DNA of 52,466 bases, from positions 1 through 52,466 of the forward strand of contig CAZJZH010000002.1 in the NCBI GenBank assembly GCA_964550465.1. The letters run 5' to 3'. This document shows positions 25,418 to 32,702 of the stretch, in pieces. Positions within the stretch are counted from its first letter, which is position 1. The number at the start of each line of letters is the position of its first letter. The stretch is from CAZJZH01 sp964550465. GTDB lineage: Bacteria > Patescibacteriota > Patescibacteriia > JACRDY01. Below the pieces are notes generated by a model. It worked only from the letters and a program-made list of their open reading frames with translations. It had not been told where the DNA came from and made no database searches. A program made the translations under genes and the position numbers.

Positions 25418-25468
25418 CTGAACTAGCTCAAATAGAAAAACTCCGCCGTGCGCAGAGCTTTTCTATTT
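25418..25468. repeat. Hairpin module similar to 21432-21489
   Basis: CTGAACTAGCTCA (25418-25430) matches CTGAGCTAGCTCA (21437-21449) at 12 of 13 positions. In both places it is followed by an A-rich arm ending in CTC that pairs with a T-rich arm (here 25430-25443 with 25455-25468, one mismatch). The two copies bracket the 195/993-aa gene pair. Confidence 0.6.
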
Positions 25469-25578
25469 GGCGCTCTATCGGGAATCGAGGGGCAGAAGTG
25501 AGCAAGGAGTTCGCTGTGGCGGGCGTTTTTTTATCTTAAAACTTCCATAATCACGCCAAACATGCTTAACTATAGAGC

Positions 25579-26757
25579 ATGAAAAAAGTCCTCAAAATCA
25601 TTATTATCACCATCGTTGTCATTGCCGGCCTGACCATCACTTGGCTGACAGTTCAGTCGTACCGTGCCCAGCAGGCCCAGCGGCGGGCCACCGCGGCCCT
25701 CAATCAACAACTCGATGACATCATCGCCCAGCGACAAGCTGAACAACAGAACGGTGAGGACCTGTTTGCGGACAGCGACGTGGTCCGGATCTTGTTGATT
25801 GGTTTGGACGCCCGGATTGACCAAGTCGGCGGTAATTGTGATGCCATTCAGTTGATTGAAATTAACCAAGCCCAGCAGACAGTCACTATCACTGCCGTGC
25901 CGCGAGGCACCTATTCACCGCTGCCACCCGGTCCACACCAGGAGACTGACTATTACTTAGCCAATGCCTGCCGCATTGGGGGGATTGATTATGGTATCAA
26001 ACAGATTGAACGAGTCTTGGGGCGGTCTGCTGACCACCTGGTCTTTGTGGGTTTTTCCGAAGCCATTGGTTTGATTCGGCTGGCCGAGCTGCCAACTACC
26101 GAGACGTTGCAATGGCTGCGTCACCGTCAGGGGTACGGCATTGGTGAGCCGCAACGGGCTCATAACCACTCAACTTTTATTAAGCAGATGCTGATTCGCT
26201 TTTCACCACAACTGGACAGCGCTGCCAATGTGCCGTTGCAGTATGCTGCTAGGAGCATTGTCCGTTCAGACTTAACCTTTGGCCAGATACGACAGTTAGC
26301 AGCGGTGGTGGCAGACTTTGATTTAGAAGAGCGACCGGAAAATATCTTAGTGCGGATGCAGCCCTGGTATGCTGTGCGAGATATTACCTATGATGCAGAG
26401 TCGATTGACACGTATTTAGACAGTCAACTTAATCCTTTGATGGCTTATCTGCCAGCTGGTTCGTATGTTGATCAAACAAAGGAGGGTATTCAGCAGCAGG
26501 TCCAGGCAATGTTAGAACAGCATCATGACGATCCAGAGTTTATCGCTGCTGCCTTTACTCAAAAAATTTGGTTACAATTGGAGCAAGAGGATCAGCGATT
26601 GCAGTGGCATTACGACCTACTGATAGCCTACCTGGAACAGCAGGAGACAGCGGAGCAGCGCCAACAGTTGATAGCTGATTATATTTTAACTATGGAATCG
26701 CTGGAGCAGAGTGACTGGGTAGAGCGGGGTAGAGCCTTGCTGGCAGTCGAAGGGTAG
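25579..26757 (+). CDS. LytR-CpsA-Psr (LCP) family cell-envelope protein
   Basis: 392 residues. One N-terminal membrane helix (about 6-27) is followed by the LCP domain: VVRILLIGLDAR, NCDAIQLIEINQAQQTVTI, AVPRGTYSPLP (conserved Arg), ANACRIGGIDYGIKQIERVLG, DHLVFVGFSEAIGLI. LCP enzymes transfer undecaprenyl-linked glycopolymers to the cell wall. The C-terminal 120 residues are Gln/Glu-rich and helical. A palindrome CATGCT...AGCATG overlaps the start codon (25561-25581), and TAACTA lies 6 nt upstream of the ATG, another leaderless candidate. Confidence 0.88.
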   Translation: MKKVLKIIIITIVVIAGLTITWLTVQSYRAQQAQRRATAALNQQLDDIIAQRQAEQQNGEDLFADSDVVRILLIGLDARIDQVGGNCDAIQLIEINQAQQTVTITAVPRGTYSPLPPGPHQETDYYLANACRIGGIDYGIKQIERVLGRSADHLVFVGFSEAIGLIRLAELPTTETLQWLRHRQGYGIGEPQRAHNHSTFIKQMLIRFSPQLDSAANVPLQYAARSIVRSDLTFGQIRQLAAVVADFDLEERPENILVRMQPWYAVRDITYDAESIDTYLDSQLNPLMAYLPAGSYVDQTKEGIQQQVQAMLEQHHDDPEFIAAAFTQKIWLQLEQEDQRLQWHYDLLIAYLEQQETAEQRQQLIADYILTMESLEQSDWVERGRALLAVEG

Positions 26758-26807
26758 CTGTGGAAAACAGTCTTGACGACCCTGCCATCGAGTACTAACC
26801 TAATAGA

Positions 26808-27100
26808 TACACCAAGACCGACAGGAGGGGGAGCCCATACACGCAGAATGGTCGACCGCCATCGAACAGTGAGCAGTGGCCTACCGTGAGCTCTGGCACA
26901 CCATTATCACACAATGGTTTAAGCAGCTGGTCTCTGGTAGATACCCACAGGCTCAAACTTGGCCACAAGACCGACCAACTTCGTGTACCCCCTCCTGACC
27001 CGGTCGAAATCGCTCTTTCTCCACAACGCGCCCTCCACTTCAGCTGTCTTTCGGTACCATCCCTCGCCGATCAGAACCAACACTAAGTGGAGGGCTTTTT
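26808..27100 (+). ncRNA. Large putative structured RNA, family unknown
   Basis: TTGACG (26773-26778), 17 bp, TAACCT (26796-26801) predict a start near 26808. A long-range helix follows: 26822-26831 pairs perfectly over 10 bp with 26988-26997, extended by GACCG (26816-26820) with CGGTC (27001-27005). Inside is a 6-bp hairpin ACCATT/AATGGT (about 26900-26918). The 3' end is an 11-bp stem, 27030-27040 with 27085-27095, followed by TTTTT, a terminator-like closure with a 44-nt loop. No good reading frame exists. RNase P and tmRNA conserved segments were not found. Confidence 0.6.
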
Positions 27101-27131
27101 CTTTTCTTTCGCCTCAATGGCGATTTTTTAG

Positions 27132-27137
27132 TATACT
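27132..27137 (+). promoter_or_regulatory. -10 box upstream of the 27167 gene
   Basis: TATACT about 30 nt before the ATG. A second TATACC lies about 12 nt before it. Confidence 0.4.
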
Positions 27138-27166
27138 GTCAGTAATTGCATATACCCTATTTCTCT

Positions 27167-27712
27167 ATGAAGATTATTCGTCACAATGACGGCGAGCTGG
27201 TACTGCGTGATAATCGTATCAGTGCACTGATTGTCAGTGGATTCATCATTGTATTTGGTATTGGCCTAGGTATGGCCGAGCAGTGGCTGATTGCCACTTT
27301 TTTGCTGATTATTGGGGTAGTGGCGATTGTCTTTAATAAATCAGTAGAAACGCAGTGCGATAAGTCAGTTGAGAAGGTGTTTATCCGCAGTACTTCCTTA
27401 GCGAAAAAATCTTTTGAGGAAATCTCATTTGATCAGATCGCGGCGGTCAAAATTGTCCAGCTGTACGAGGATGAGCGGGGAGATGAAGAGTATGAGTATT
27501 TCCTAGCACTGGTGCTAACTGATGGCAGAAAAATACGATTACAGCAGGGTGATGACGAGTTTCATGGCAAGGATCCTGACAATCGGCTGCATCGGCGCTA
27601 TCAAGAGTTAGCCAGTACTGTGGCGAACTTTCTGGGTGTCGAGGTTATCGACCAGCTAGATGACAAGCGTCAGGTTTTGGCAGATTTTCATCAACCACCT
27701 CGTAGCCAGTAG
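27167..27712 (+). CDS. Small membrane protein, function unknown
   Basis: 181 residues from the ATG (MKIIRHNDGELVLRDNRIS). Two adjacent hydrophobic helices (about 19-55: ALIVSGFIIVFGIGLGMAE, WLIATFLLIIGVVAIVF) split a beta-rich domain that contains DKSVEKVFIRSTSLAKK and IAAVKIVQLYED. The layout resembles bacterial PH-like membrane domain proteins. It is 5 nt from the next gene, so the two are probably cotranscribed. Confidence 0.65.
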   Translation: MKIIRHNDGELVLRDNRISALIVSGFIIVFGIGLGMAEQWLIATFLLIIGVVAIVFNKSVETQCDKSVEKVFIRSTSLAKKSFEEISFDQIAAVKIVQLYEDERGDEEYEYFLALVLTDGRKIRLQQGDDEFHGKDPDNRLHRRYQELASTVANFLGVEVIDQLDDKRQVLADFHQPPRSQ

Positions 27713-27717
27713 CAGCT

Positions 27718-28344
27718 ATGTCTCCATTTGAGCGATTTCACGCGCCAGAGTCAGATGAGCGAACCGCTATTGCTGCGGGTTTAGCTGAGTACATGGAAGA
27801 ACAGGCCGAAGCAGCGGCACGAGCGGAGGACGGTGAGACTATCCAGTTGCCGCCGGACGTTTATCTGGCTGAAGAATTGGTTGAAACAGCTGGTCAGGCA
27901 TGGGCTGAGCAGGTCTATCAGTGGTATGCTGCAGCTATGCAGCGTAGTGATAAGCAACCACTGGATCAAGCCGCCTTTATAGATCACTTTTTTGCTGGTC
28001 GGTCGCTTGATACGGCCTGTGTCTATGGAGATGACCAACGGGGGTACGCCTTGGGTTTTACTAAAGCGGGCGTGTTTATCCCGACTCACTTCGCACCGCG
28101 GGGCTTGCGTGGCGGTATGCGCTTGATGAAAGAGTTAGGCACCAGTCAGACCGTGCCAAGCGCTTTGGCGGTGACAGAGGACCTAGCTGCTATGCTGGAT
28201 CGCCTCGAAGGTTGGCAGGATTCTGGTGTCATCATGCAGCGACCGTTTCGCGGTCAGTTGGTTGATAAGCATATTTTTTATAACAGTCATCCAGAGATTG
28301 AAGCGCGGTTAGAGCAGTTATTACAACAAATGATGGAACAATAA
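27718..28344 (+). CDS. Hypothetical protein
   Basis: 208 residues, soluble, acidic. The N-terminal half is helical (AEYMEEQAEAAARAEDGE). The middle has a compact beta part (YGDDQRGYALGFTKAGVFIP, GLRGGMRLMKELG). No recognised motif. It lies between the membrane protein gene and pyrB with 5 and 12 nt gaps, so it belongs to the same transcription unit. Confidence 0.65.
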   Translation: MSPFERFHAPESDERTAIAAGLAEYMEEQAEAAARAEDGETIQLPPDVYLAEELVETAGQAWAEQVYQWYAAAMQRSDKQPLDQAAFIDHFFAGRSLDTACVYGDDQRGYALGFTKAGVFIPTHFAPRGLRGGMRLMKELGTSQTVPSALAVTEDLAAMLDRLEGWQDSGVIMQRPFRGQLVDKHIFYNSHPEIEARLEQLLQQMMEQ

Positions 28345-28356
28345 TAGTAATATACT

Positions 28357-29277
28357 ATGCCAGACCACATACTCTCCACCCAACAGTTTCTTGACCCTCA
28401 GCGATTAGAGGAACTCTTTGGCGCTGCGGACCAGTTAGCAGACGCCAATCGATTAGGCACCGTAGAGCAGTCACTGATCGGCAAGGTAGTGGCTTGTATT
28501 TTTTATGAACCCAGTACGCGGACCCGATTATCGTTTGAATCAGCGGTATTGAAACTGGGTGGTCAGGTTATTTCTACCGAGAGTGCCGGGCATTTTTCTT
28601 CAGCCGTTAAGGGCGAGACACTGGAAGATACTATTCGCATTATTTCCGGCTATGCGGACGCCATTGTCTTGCGTCATCCGGACAGTGGCGCGGCCCAGCG
28701 AGCAGCCACTGTGGCTGATGTGCCGATTATCAATGCGGGGGATGGCGATGGTGAGCACCCTACCCAAGCCTTGCTAGACCTCTATACCATCCGCCAGGAG
28801 CTGGGGCGAACCGATCAGCTCCATATCGCGATGGTGGGGGACTTGCGCTACGGTCGGACAGTGCACTCGTTGTTGTACTTATTATCGCTCAGTGCCAACA
28901 TCCGCATTTCACTGATCAGTCCGGAATTTTTGCGCCTGCCACAGCAGTACCGGGATTTCCTGGTAGCCCGATCGGTGCCAACAGTAGAGCATCAACAACT
29001 AGAATCAGTCATTAGTGATGTCGATGTGCTGTACATGACGCGGGTACAAAAAGAGCGCTTTTCTGGGCCAGATGCTTATGAAAAGGTCAAAGATGCTTTT
29101 GTGCTGGATCAAGCACTGCTGGAACAACTACCAGCTCAAGCGGTGGTGATGCACCCGTTGCCGCGCATTACAGAGATCACCGCTGCGGTTGATGCTGACC
29201 AGCGGGCGGCCTACTTCCGCCAGGCGCGTAATGGTTTACCAGTCCGGATGGCCTTACTACAACAATTATTTGGCTAA
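28357..29277 (+). CDS. pyrB: Aspartate carbamoyltransferase catalytic chain
   Basis: 306 residues. The carbamoyl-phosphate site YEPSTRTRLSFESA (near residues 49-62), the GDGDGEHPTQALLDLYTI motif (near 129-146) and the C-terminal HPLPR (near 269) identify it. It makes carbamoyl-aspartate in pyrimidine synthesis. No pyrI or other pyr genes are nearby, as expected for a stand-alone gene in a reduced genome. It is last but one in the unit. Confidence 0.95.
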   Translation: MPDHILSTQQFLDPQRLEELFGAADQLADANRLGTVEQSLIGKVVACIFYEPSTRTRLSFESAVLKLGGQVISTESAGHFSSAVKGETLEDTIRIISGYADAIVLRHPDSGAAQRAATVADVPIINAGDGDGEHPTQALLDLYTIRQELGRTDQLHIAMVGDLRYGRTVHSLLYLLSLSANIRISLISPEFLRLPQQYRDFLVARSVPTVEHQQLESVISDVDVLYMTRVQKERFSGPDAYEKVKDAFVLDQALLEQLPAQAVVMHPLPRITEITAAVDADQRAAYFRQARNGLPVRMALLQQLFG

Positions 29278-29280
29278 CCT

Positions 29281-29721
29281 ATGAGTCCAGCCTATACAAA
29301 TCAATATGATCCATCAGGCAGTCCGGTGGTGGTAGTGGTTGTCCTAGTGGCAGTTGGCTGTTTTCTCGTCGGAGCATTTGTTGGACCGCAGCTGGGTAGC
29401 TGGATCAGTCGCACTGGTACTGGTGAGCAGTCCGCTGGTCGGGCTACGACTGCATTTAGCGAGCTGTGTTTTGCTGATGTCTGTGGCACTATGTCAGCCT
29501 TAATTTACCCGGACGTGACAAAAGAATCAGTCTGTGAAAAGTTGGGTGGTCGATGGTATGTTAATAATAGTTGGGGTCAAGACTTCCCACGCTGTGAGGT
29601 GACTCAGTACGCTACCTGTGCTCAGGCTGGCGGTAAGCTGGGGTACTATATAACTGATGAGCAGCCCTACTGCGTTAAGCAGTCGTTTAACCCGCCAGAT
29701 GGATTATGGGTGGACCTGTAA
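29281..29721 (+). CDS. Small anchored Cys-rich protein, function unknown
   Basis: 146 residues. One membrane helix (about 16-40: VVVVVVLVAVGCFLVGAFVG) is followed by an external domain with six Cys (CFADVCG, VCEKLGGRWYV, RCEV, TCAQAGGKLGYY, YCVKQ), probably disulfide-bonded. It starts 3 nt after pyrB. No family recognised. Confidence 0.65.
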   Translation: MSPAYTNQYDPSGSPVVVVVVLVAVGCFLVGAFVGPQLGSWISRTGTGEQSAGRATTAFSELCFADVCGTMSALIYPDVTKESVCEKLGGRWYVNNSWGQDFPRCEVTQYATCAQAGGKLGYYITDEQPYCVKQSFNPPDGLWVDL

Positions 29722-29750
29722 GTGTAGATACAGGGTAATGATGTATCGTA

Positions 29751-29781
29751 AAAACCTCACTGTGTCGAGTGAGGTTTTTTG
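29751..29781 (+). terminator. Rho-independent terminator
   Basis: AAAACCTCAC / GTGAGGTTTT, 10-bp perfect stem with an 8-nt loop and a T-run. It also lies between convergent genes. Confidence 0.85.
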
Positions 29782-29797
29782 AACAACTATATATGGC

Positions 29798-30553
29798 TTA
29801 GACTTCAACCTGGCTAAATAACCAACTGCCGAGTAGCAAGAAGAGTGCAGTCAGACAGCTGAGGACCAGCATGTCCAAGCCAAGGCCGAAATGACTGGTG
29901 TTGAGAAGGAGTGCCCGCAAAGCATCAATGCCGTAGGCGAGGGGATTGAGTTGGGCAATGACGCGCAGAGCAGTCGGCACAGTATCGAGTGGAAAGAGGG
30001 CGCCGGATAAGAAGAACAGCGGCATGATGATAAAGTTCATGATCAATTGAAACCCTTGCATGTCTTCCAGTTTTGCAGCGATGGCTGTACCAAAAGCGGC
30101 AAACAAGAGGGCGGTCAAAAATATGACGCCAGCAGCCGGGATAATCATCAACCAGTTATCAATCCGCCAGCCGGCGATCACCGCAATACCAAAGACCATC
30201 ACGCCTTGAAAGGTAGCGATAGTAGCGCCCCCTAGTGTACGACCGAGCATAATGTAGATGCGCGAGACCGGCGCTACTAACGTTTCTTTGAGAAAGCCAA
30301 ACTGGCGGTCCCAGATAATTTCAATACCGAAAAACATCGAGGTAAAGATAACGCTCATGCCGATAATGCCGGGCGCTAAAAACGATAGGTAGTCACCCTG
30401 ACCGGCTTGTTGAAAGACTGGTCCTAGGCCATAACCCAGGGCCAGCAAAAACAGTAGTGGTTGGCCGAGTGAACCAATAATGCGTGATCGGGAGCGGAAG
30501 TAGCGTTTGAGTTGGCGTAGCCACAGCATGGCTACGACGCGAAGTGAATGCAT
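29798..30553 (-). CDS. ABC-2 type transporter permease
   Basis: 251 residues, six membrane helices. The ABC-2 signature lies around FLKETLVAPVSRIYIMLGRTLGGAT and FFLSGALFPLDTVP. It pairs with the ATPase gene 6 nt upstream on the same strand to form a DrrAB/NodIJ-like exporter. The substrate cannot be told. Confidence 0.9.
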   Translation of the reverse strand: MHSLRVVAMLWLRQLKRYFRSRSRIIGSLGQPLLFLLALGYGLGPVFQQAGQGDYLSFLAPGIIGMSVIFTSMFFGIEIIWDRQFGFLKETLVAPVSRIYIMLGRTLGGATIATFQGVMVFGIAVIAGWRIDNWLMIIPAAGVIFLTALLFAAFGTAIAAKLEDMQGFQLIMNFIIMPLFFLSGALFPLDTVPTALRVIAQLNPLAYGIDALRALLLNTSHFGLGLDMLVLSCLTALFLLLGSWLFSQVEV

Positions 30554-30559
30554 AGACTA

Positions 30560-31360
30560 TTATCTTTTTTTACCGCCCCACATACGGCGACCCATTCGCA
30601 TGCGGTCAATGGCGCCAGCTGATTCATCGCGGATGGTTTTGCCGGTTAGTGCCAAAAACGCTTCTTCCAGTGAGTCAGTTTGTGTTTGTTCTTTGAGGGC
30701 CGCAGGGGTGTCGAGGGCAATCAACTTCCCATGATCAATGATTGCTAGTCGTTGGGCAATTCGCTCGGCCTCTTCCATGTAGTGGGTGGTAAAAAATACA
30801 GTGATACCTTCACTGGCATTAAGTTTTTTGAGGTACTCCCACAGACTATTACGCGTTTGCACATCTAGGCCCAGCGTCGGCTCATCAAGGAAGATAATTT
30901 TTGGATGGTGGAGGAGACCGCGAGCAATCTCCGGTCGTCGCTTCATGCCGCCGGAAAATTCTTTGACCTGGTCATTGCGTCGGTCTGCTAAGTCAACGTA
31001 GTGCAACAGCTCGTCAATGCGTTGTCGCCTCAGTGGCTTAGGCACGTTATAGAGTACTCCATGAAATTCTAGATTTTCCCAGGCAGTCAGTTCGTCATCT
31101 AGACTAGGGTCTTGAAAAACAATGCCAAATGATTGTCGCACTGCGGCGGAGTCAGTCAGTGGGTCATGACCATTAACGGTCAAGTTGCCACTGGTAGGTT
31201 GCAGTAATGTTGTCAGCATCTTAATAGTGGTCGACTTGCCAGCGCCATTTGGCCCCAGCAATGCAAAAATTTCTCCGCGCTCAACGGAGAAGCTGACATC
31301 ATTCACAGCTACGATGTCATCAAAACGTTTACAGAGATTGGAAACAGTAATACTGGCCAT
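30560..31360 (-). CDS. ABC transporter ATP-binding protein (DrrA-like)
   Basis: 266 residues from the ATG at 31360 (MASITVSNLCKRF); the longer frame upstream runs through a promoter and a terminator and has no family similarity. Walker A GPNGAGKSTTIKML, Q-loop in FQDPSLDDELTAWENL, signature FSGGMKRRPEIARGLL, Walker B KIIFLDEPTLGLD, H-loop in FTTHYMEEAERI. The Pro in place of Leu in the usual RRLEIA segment is unusual but outside the catalytic residues. Confidence 0.92.
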   Translation of the reverse strand: MASITVSNLCKRFDDIVAVNDVSFSVERGEIFALLGPNGAGKSTTIKMLTTLLQPTSGNLTVNGHDPLTDSAAVRQSFGIVFQDPSLDDELTAWENLEFHGVLYNVPKPLRRQRIDELLHYVDLADRRNDQVKEFSGGMKRRPEIARGLLHHPKIIFLDEPTLGLDVQTRNSLWEYLKKLNASEGITVFFTTHYMEEAERIAQRLAIIDHGKLIALDTPAALKEQTQTDSLEEAFLALTGKTIRDESAGAIDRMRMGRRMWGGKKR

Positions 31361-31413
31361 AGTAACTGGACAGTATGATACGACACTTACGCATCTAAGG
31401 CAAGGTATATAAA

Positions 31414-31443
31414 ACCCCCCCCGCTCTATGAGCGGGGGGGGGC
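31414..31443 (-). terminator. C8/G9 hairpin terminator
   Basis: Very GC-rich perfect stem (CCCCCCCCGCTC / GAGCGGGGGGGG). On the minus strand it is followed by TTTTATAT, so it ends the 31449-32450 gene. Confidence 0.8.
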
Positions 31444-31448
31444 GTAGT

Positions 31449-32450
31449 CTATGCGGCGTCTTGTGCTCGCCAGAACCGGTCAGCCACTTGCAGCTCTTCA
31501 TGGTTGAATTGAGCGACTGAATCAGTTATTGAATCCACTATAATCGGTCCATACTGCCCGGTGGGCAAGAAGGGACGTGGGAGGGAGCCGTGTTCGTGTA
31601 CATAACAGAGGGCTGGTGTGGTGTAGCGGCAGACGAAAATAGCGCCTCGGTGACTAACTAGTACGCGATCACGAATATCCCAATGAGTTGAGGGAAGATA
31701 GCTGCTTACGCCGCAACTTTTCTGGGGGGTGACGAGGTTTGTTACGTCAGAACCTTGATCGGCGGCAGCGATAAGTTTACGTGTATCAACTCTCGCCAGA
31801 GGATCACACTCTCTCGTGTGGAACAGGATCTCACCTTCCTCCATCATCCGCTCCAGTTCCCATCGACTAGCATGATCGTGCGCCCACGTTTGGAAGGAGG
31901 GTGTATGTCGATCGATTAACCAGCGATACGTATAGCCAGCATGAGCTTCACGGTAAAGTCTCACCATCTCACTAAAAGCTGAGTGATTTAACTGGAGTAA
32001 TGCTACACTTGGCACACACCACTGCAATTGACGCCAACTATCCGCATTGCCCCAAGTACTGACTGAGTAGCCAATCTGACGGATTTGTTTTTGGCGTTCT
32101 TTGGTTTGCGGATTATTTTGCACCAGCATTCTAGCTGCAGGATTTGGCGCGTTGGCCAGATCAGTGTCGATAGCCTGTTGCAGTTCGGCTAGCTGATCCT
32201 TTAGTACTTGAACATGCTGCGCAAATACTTCGAAGCTGTGTTGGAATGCGTGCGGCGCCTGCTGCAAAAATGCTTCATACCGGGCAGCAGTTTCTGGTAA
32301 GACGAACTGCGGCGGTGATGCCAGTGCAGCTTGAATCTGTCTTTGACTGCGGGCAAAGTAGTTGTCCCACCATTCCGGACTAGCAAATGCCAGTCGCTGA
32401 CTGGGGTCAAACTGATTTCGTAGCCATTGCTGTACACCTGAGAACTTCAT
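31449..32450 (-). CDS. Hypothetical protein with ribozyme-containing mRNA leader
   Basis: 333 residues, soluble, rich in Trp, Gln and His. The N-terminal half is helical (KFSGVQQWLRNQF, HSFEVFAQHVQVLKDQLAELQQ). The C-terminal half is mixed (ILFHTRECDPLARVDTRKLI, RDRVLVSHRGAIFVCRYTTP). No known domain recognised. A strong SD (AAGGAGAG, 32463-32456) precedes the ATG, unlike most conserved genes here. It is monocistronic: its own promoter (32644-32616), a leader of about 160 nt starting with a hammerhead ribozyme, and a terminator. Confidence 0.75.
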   Translation of the reverse strand: MKFSGVQQWLRNQFDPSQRLAFASPEWWDNYFARSQRQIQAALASPPQFVLPETAARYEAFLQQAPHAFQHSFEVFAQHVQVLKDQLAELQQAIDTDLANAPNPAARMLVQNNPQTKERQKQIRQIGYSVSTWGNADSWRQLQWCVPSVALLQLNHSAFSEMVRLYREAHAGYTYRWLIDRHTPSFQTWAHDHASRWELERMMEEGEILFHTRECDPLARVDTRKLIAAADQGSDVTNLVTPQKSCGVSSYLPSTHWDIRDRVLVSHRGAIFVCRYTTPALCYVHEHGSLPRPFLPTGQYGPIIVDSITDSVAQFNHEELQVADRFWRAQDAA

Positions 32451-32460
32451 GGTTCTCTCC

Positions 32461-32532
32461 TTGGTAGTGCTTGCCTTATAGACAAGCGGGTGAAGTGGCC
32501 TATTTCGCCTTTAGCGAATGGGCCGGTAAAAA
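32461..32532 (-). promoter_or_regulatory. Leader hairpins between ribozyme and SD
   Basis: Two hairpins on the minus strand. 32524-32497 is a GGCCCATTCGC arm pairing with GCGAAATAGGCC around a short loop, with one bulge. 32487-32469 is GCUUGUC-UAUAA-GGCAAGC, 7 bp with one U.G. The SD follows directly. They may protect the mRNA or control SD access. Confidence 0.55.
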
Positions 32533-32536
32533 GAGC

Positions 32537-32607
32537 ACCTGTTTCGTCAGGCCTTGGCCACTGGCCAGAGCACAGACTCATCAGTTCCGCTGAAGCGGAA
32601 GACAGGT
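32537..32607 (-). ncRNA. Type III hammerhead ribozyme
   Basis: All core parts are present, read 5'-3' on the minus strand. Stem III strand ACCUGU (32607-32602), then C17 (32601) giving the cleavage triplet GUC. Stem I UUCCGC-UUCA-GCGGAA (32600-32585), 6 perfect pairs. Core CUGAUGA (32584-32578). Stem II opens with GUC/GAC (32577-32575 with 32548-32546), continues with small irregularities and ends in UGGCC-AGU-GGCCA. Then GAA (32545-32543) and ACAGGU (32542-32537), fully complementary to the first strand. Cleavage is expected between 32601 and 32600. The predicted transcription start (about 32609) lies only 2 nt before stem III. Confidence 0.9.
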
Positions 32608-32615
32608 AGTGGTTT

Positions 32616-32644
32616 ACCTTAATATAGAAAGCCTGCTGTGTCAA
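32616..32644 (-). promoter_or_regulatory. Promoter of the ribozyme-led gene
   Basis: TTGACA (32644-32639), 17-bp spacer, TAAGGT (32621-32616) on the minus strand, giving a start near 32609. Confidence 0.6.
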
Positions 32645-32690
32645 TCTGCGTATATAATATTGCTGGTAGCTATATGCTATACTGTCTGAG

Positions 32691-32696
32691 TATATT
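32691..32696 (+). promoter_or_regulatory. -10 box of a leaderless transcript
   Basis: TATATT followed by 6 nt (TTTAGT) and the ATG at 32703. Another TATACT lies at 32678-32683. Confidence 0.5.
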
Positions 32697-32702
32697 TTTA
32701 GT

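Noticed and set aside
26808..27100. RNase P or tmRNA identity for the large structured RNA
   Set aside because: Conserved core segments were not found on either strand; the 5' helix pairs internally and not with the 3' end.
31414..31443. G-run as a G-quadruplex
   Set aside because: The C8 and G9 runs form a perfect hairpin with a minus-strand T-run, so a terminator explains it fully.
31361..31501. 47-residue N-terminal extension of the ABC ATPase
   Set aside because: The extension runs through the terminator hairpin and the end of the neighbouring gene and has no ABC similarity; MASITVSNL is the natural start.
32447..32644. A 65-codon minus-strand reading frame over the leader of the 31449 gene
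   Set aside because: It lies entirely on the promoter, ribozyme and leader hairpins, has no SD, and shows no protein-like composition.
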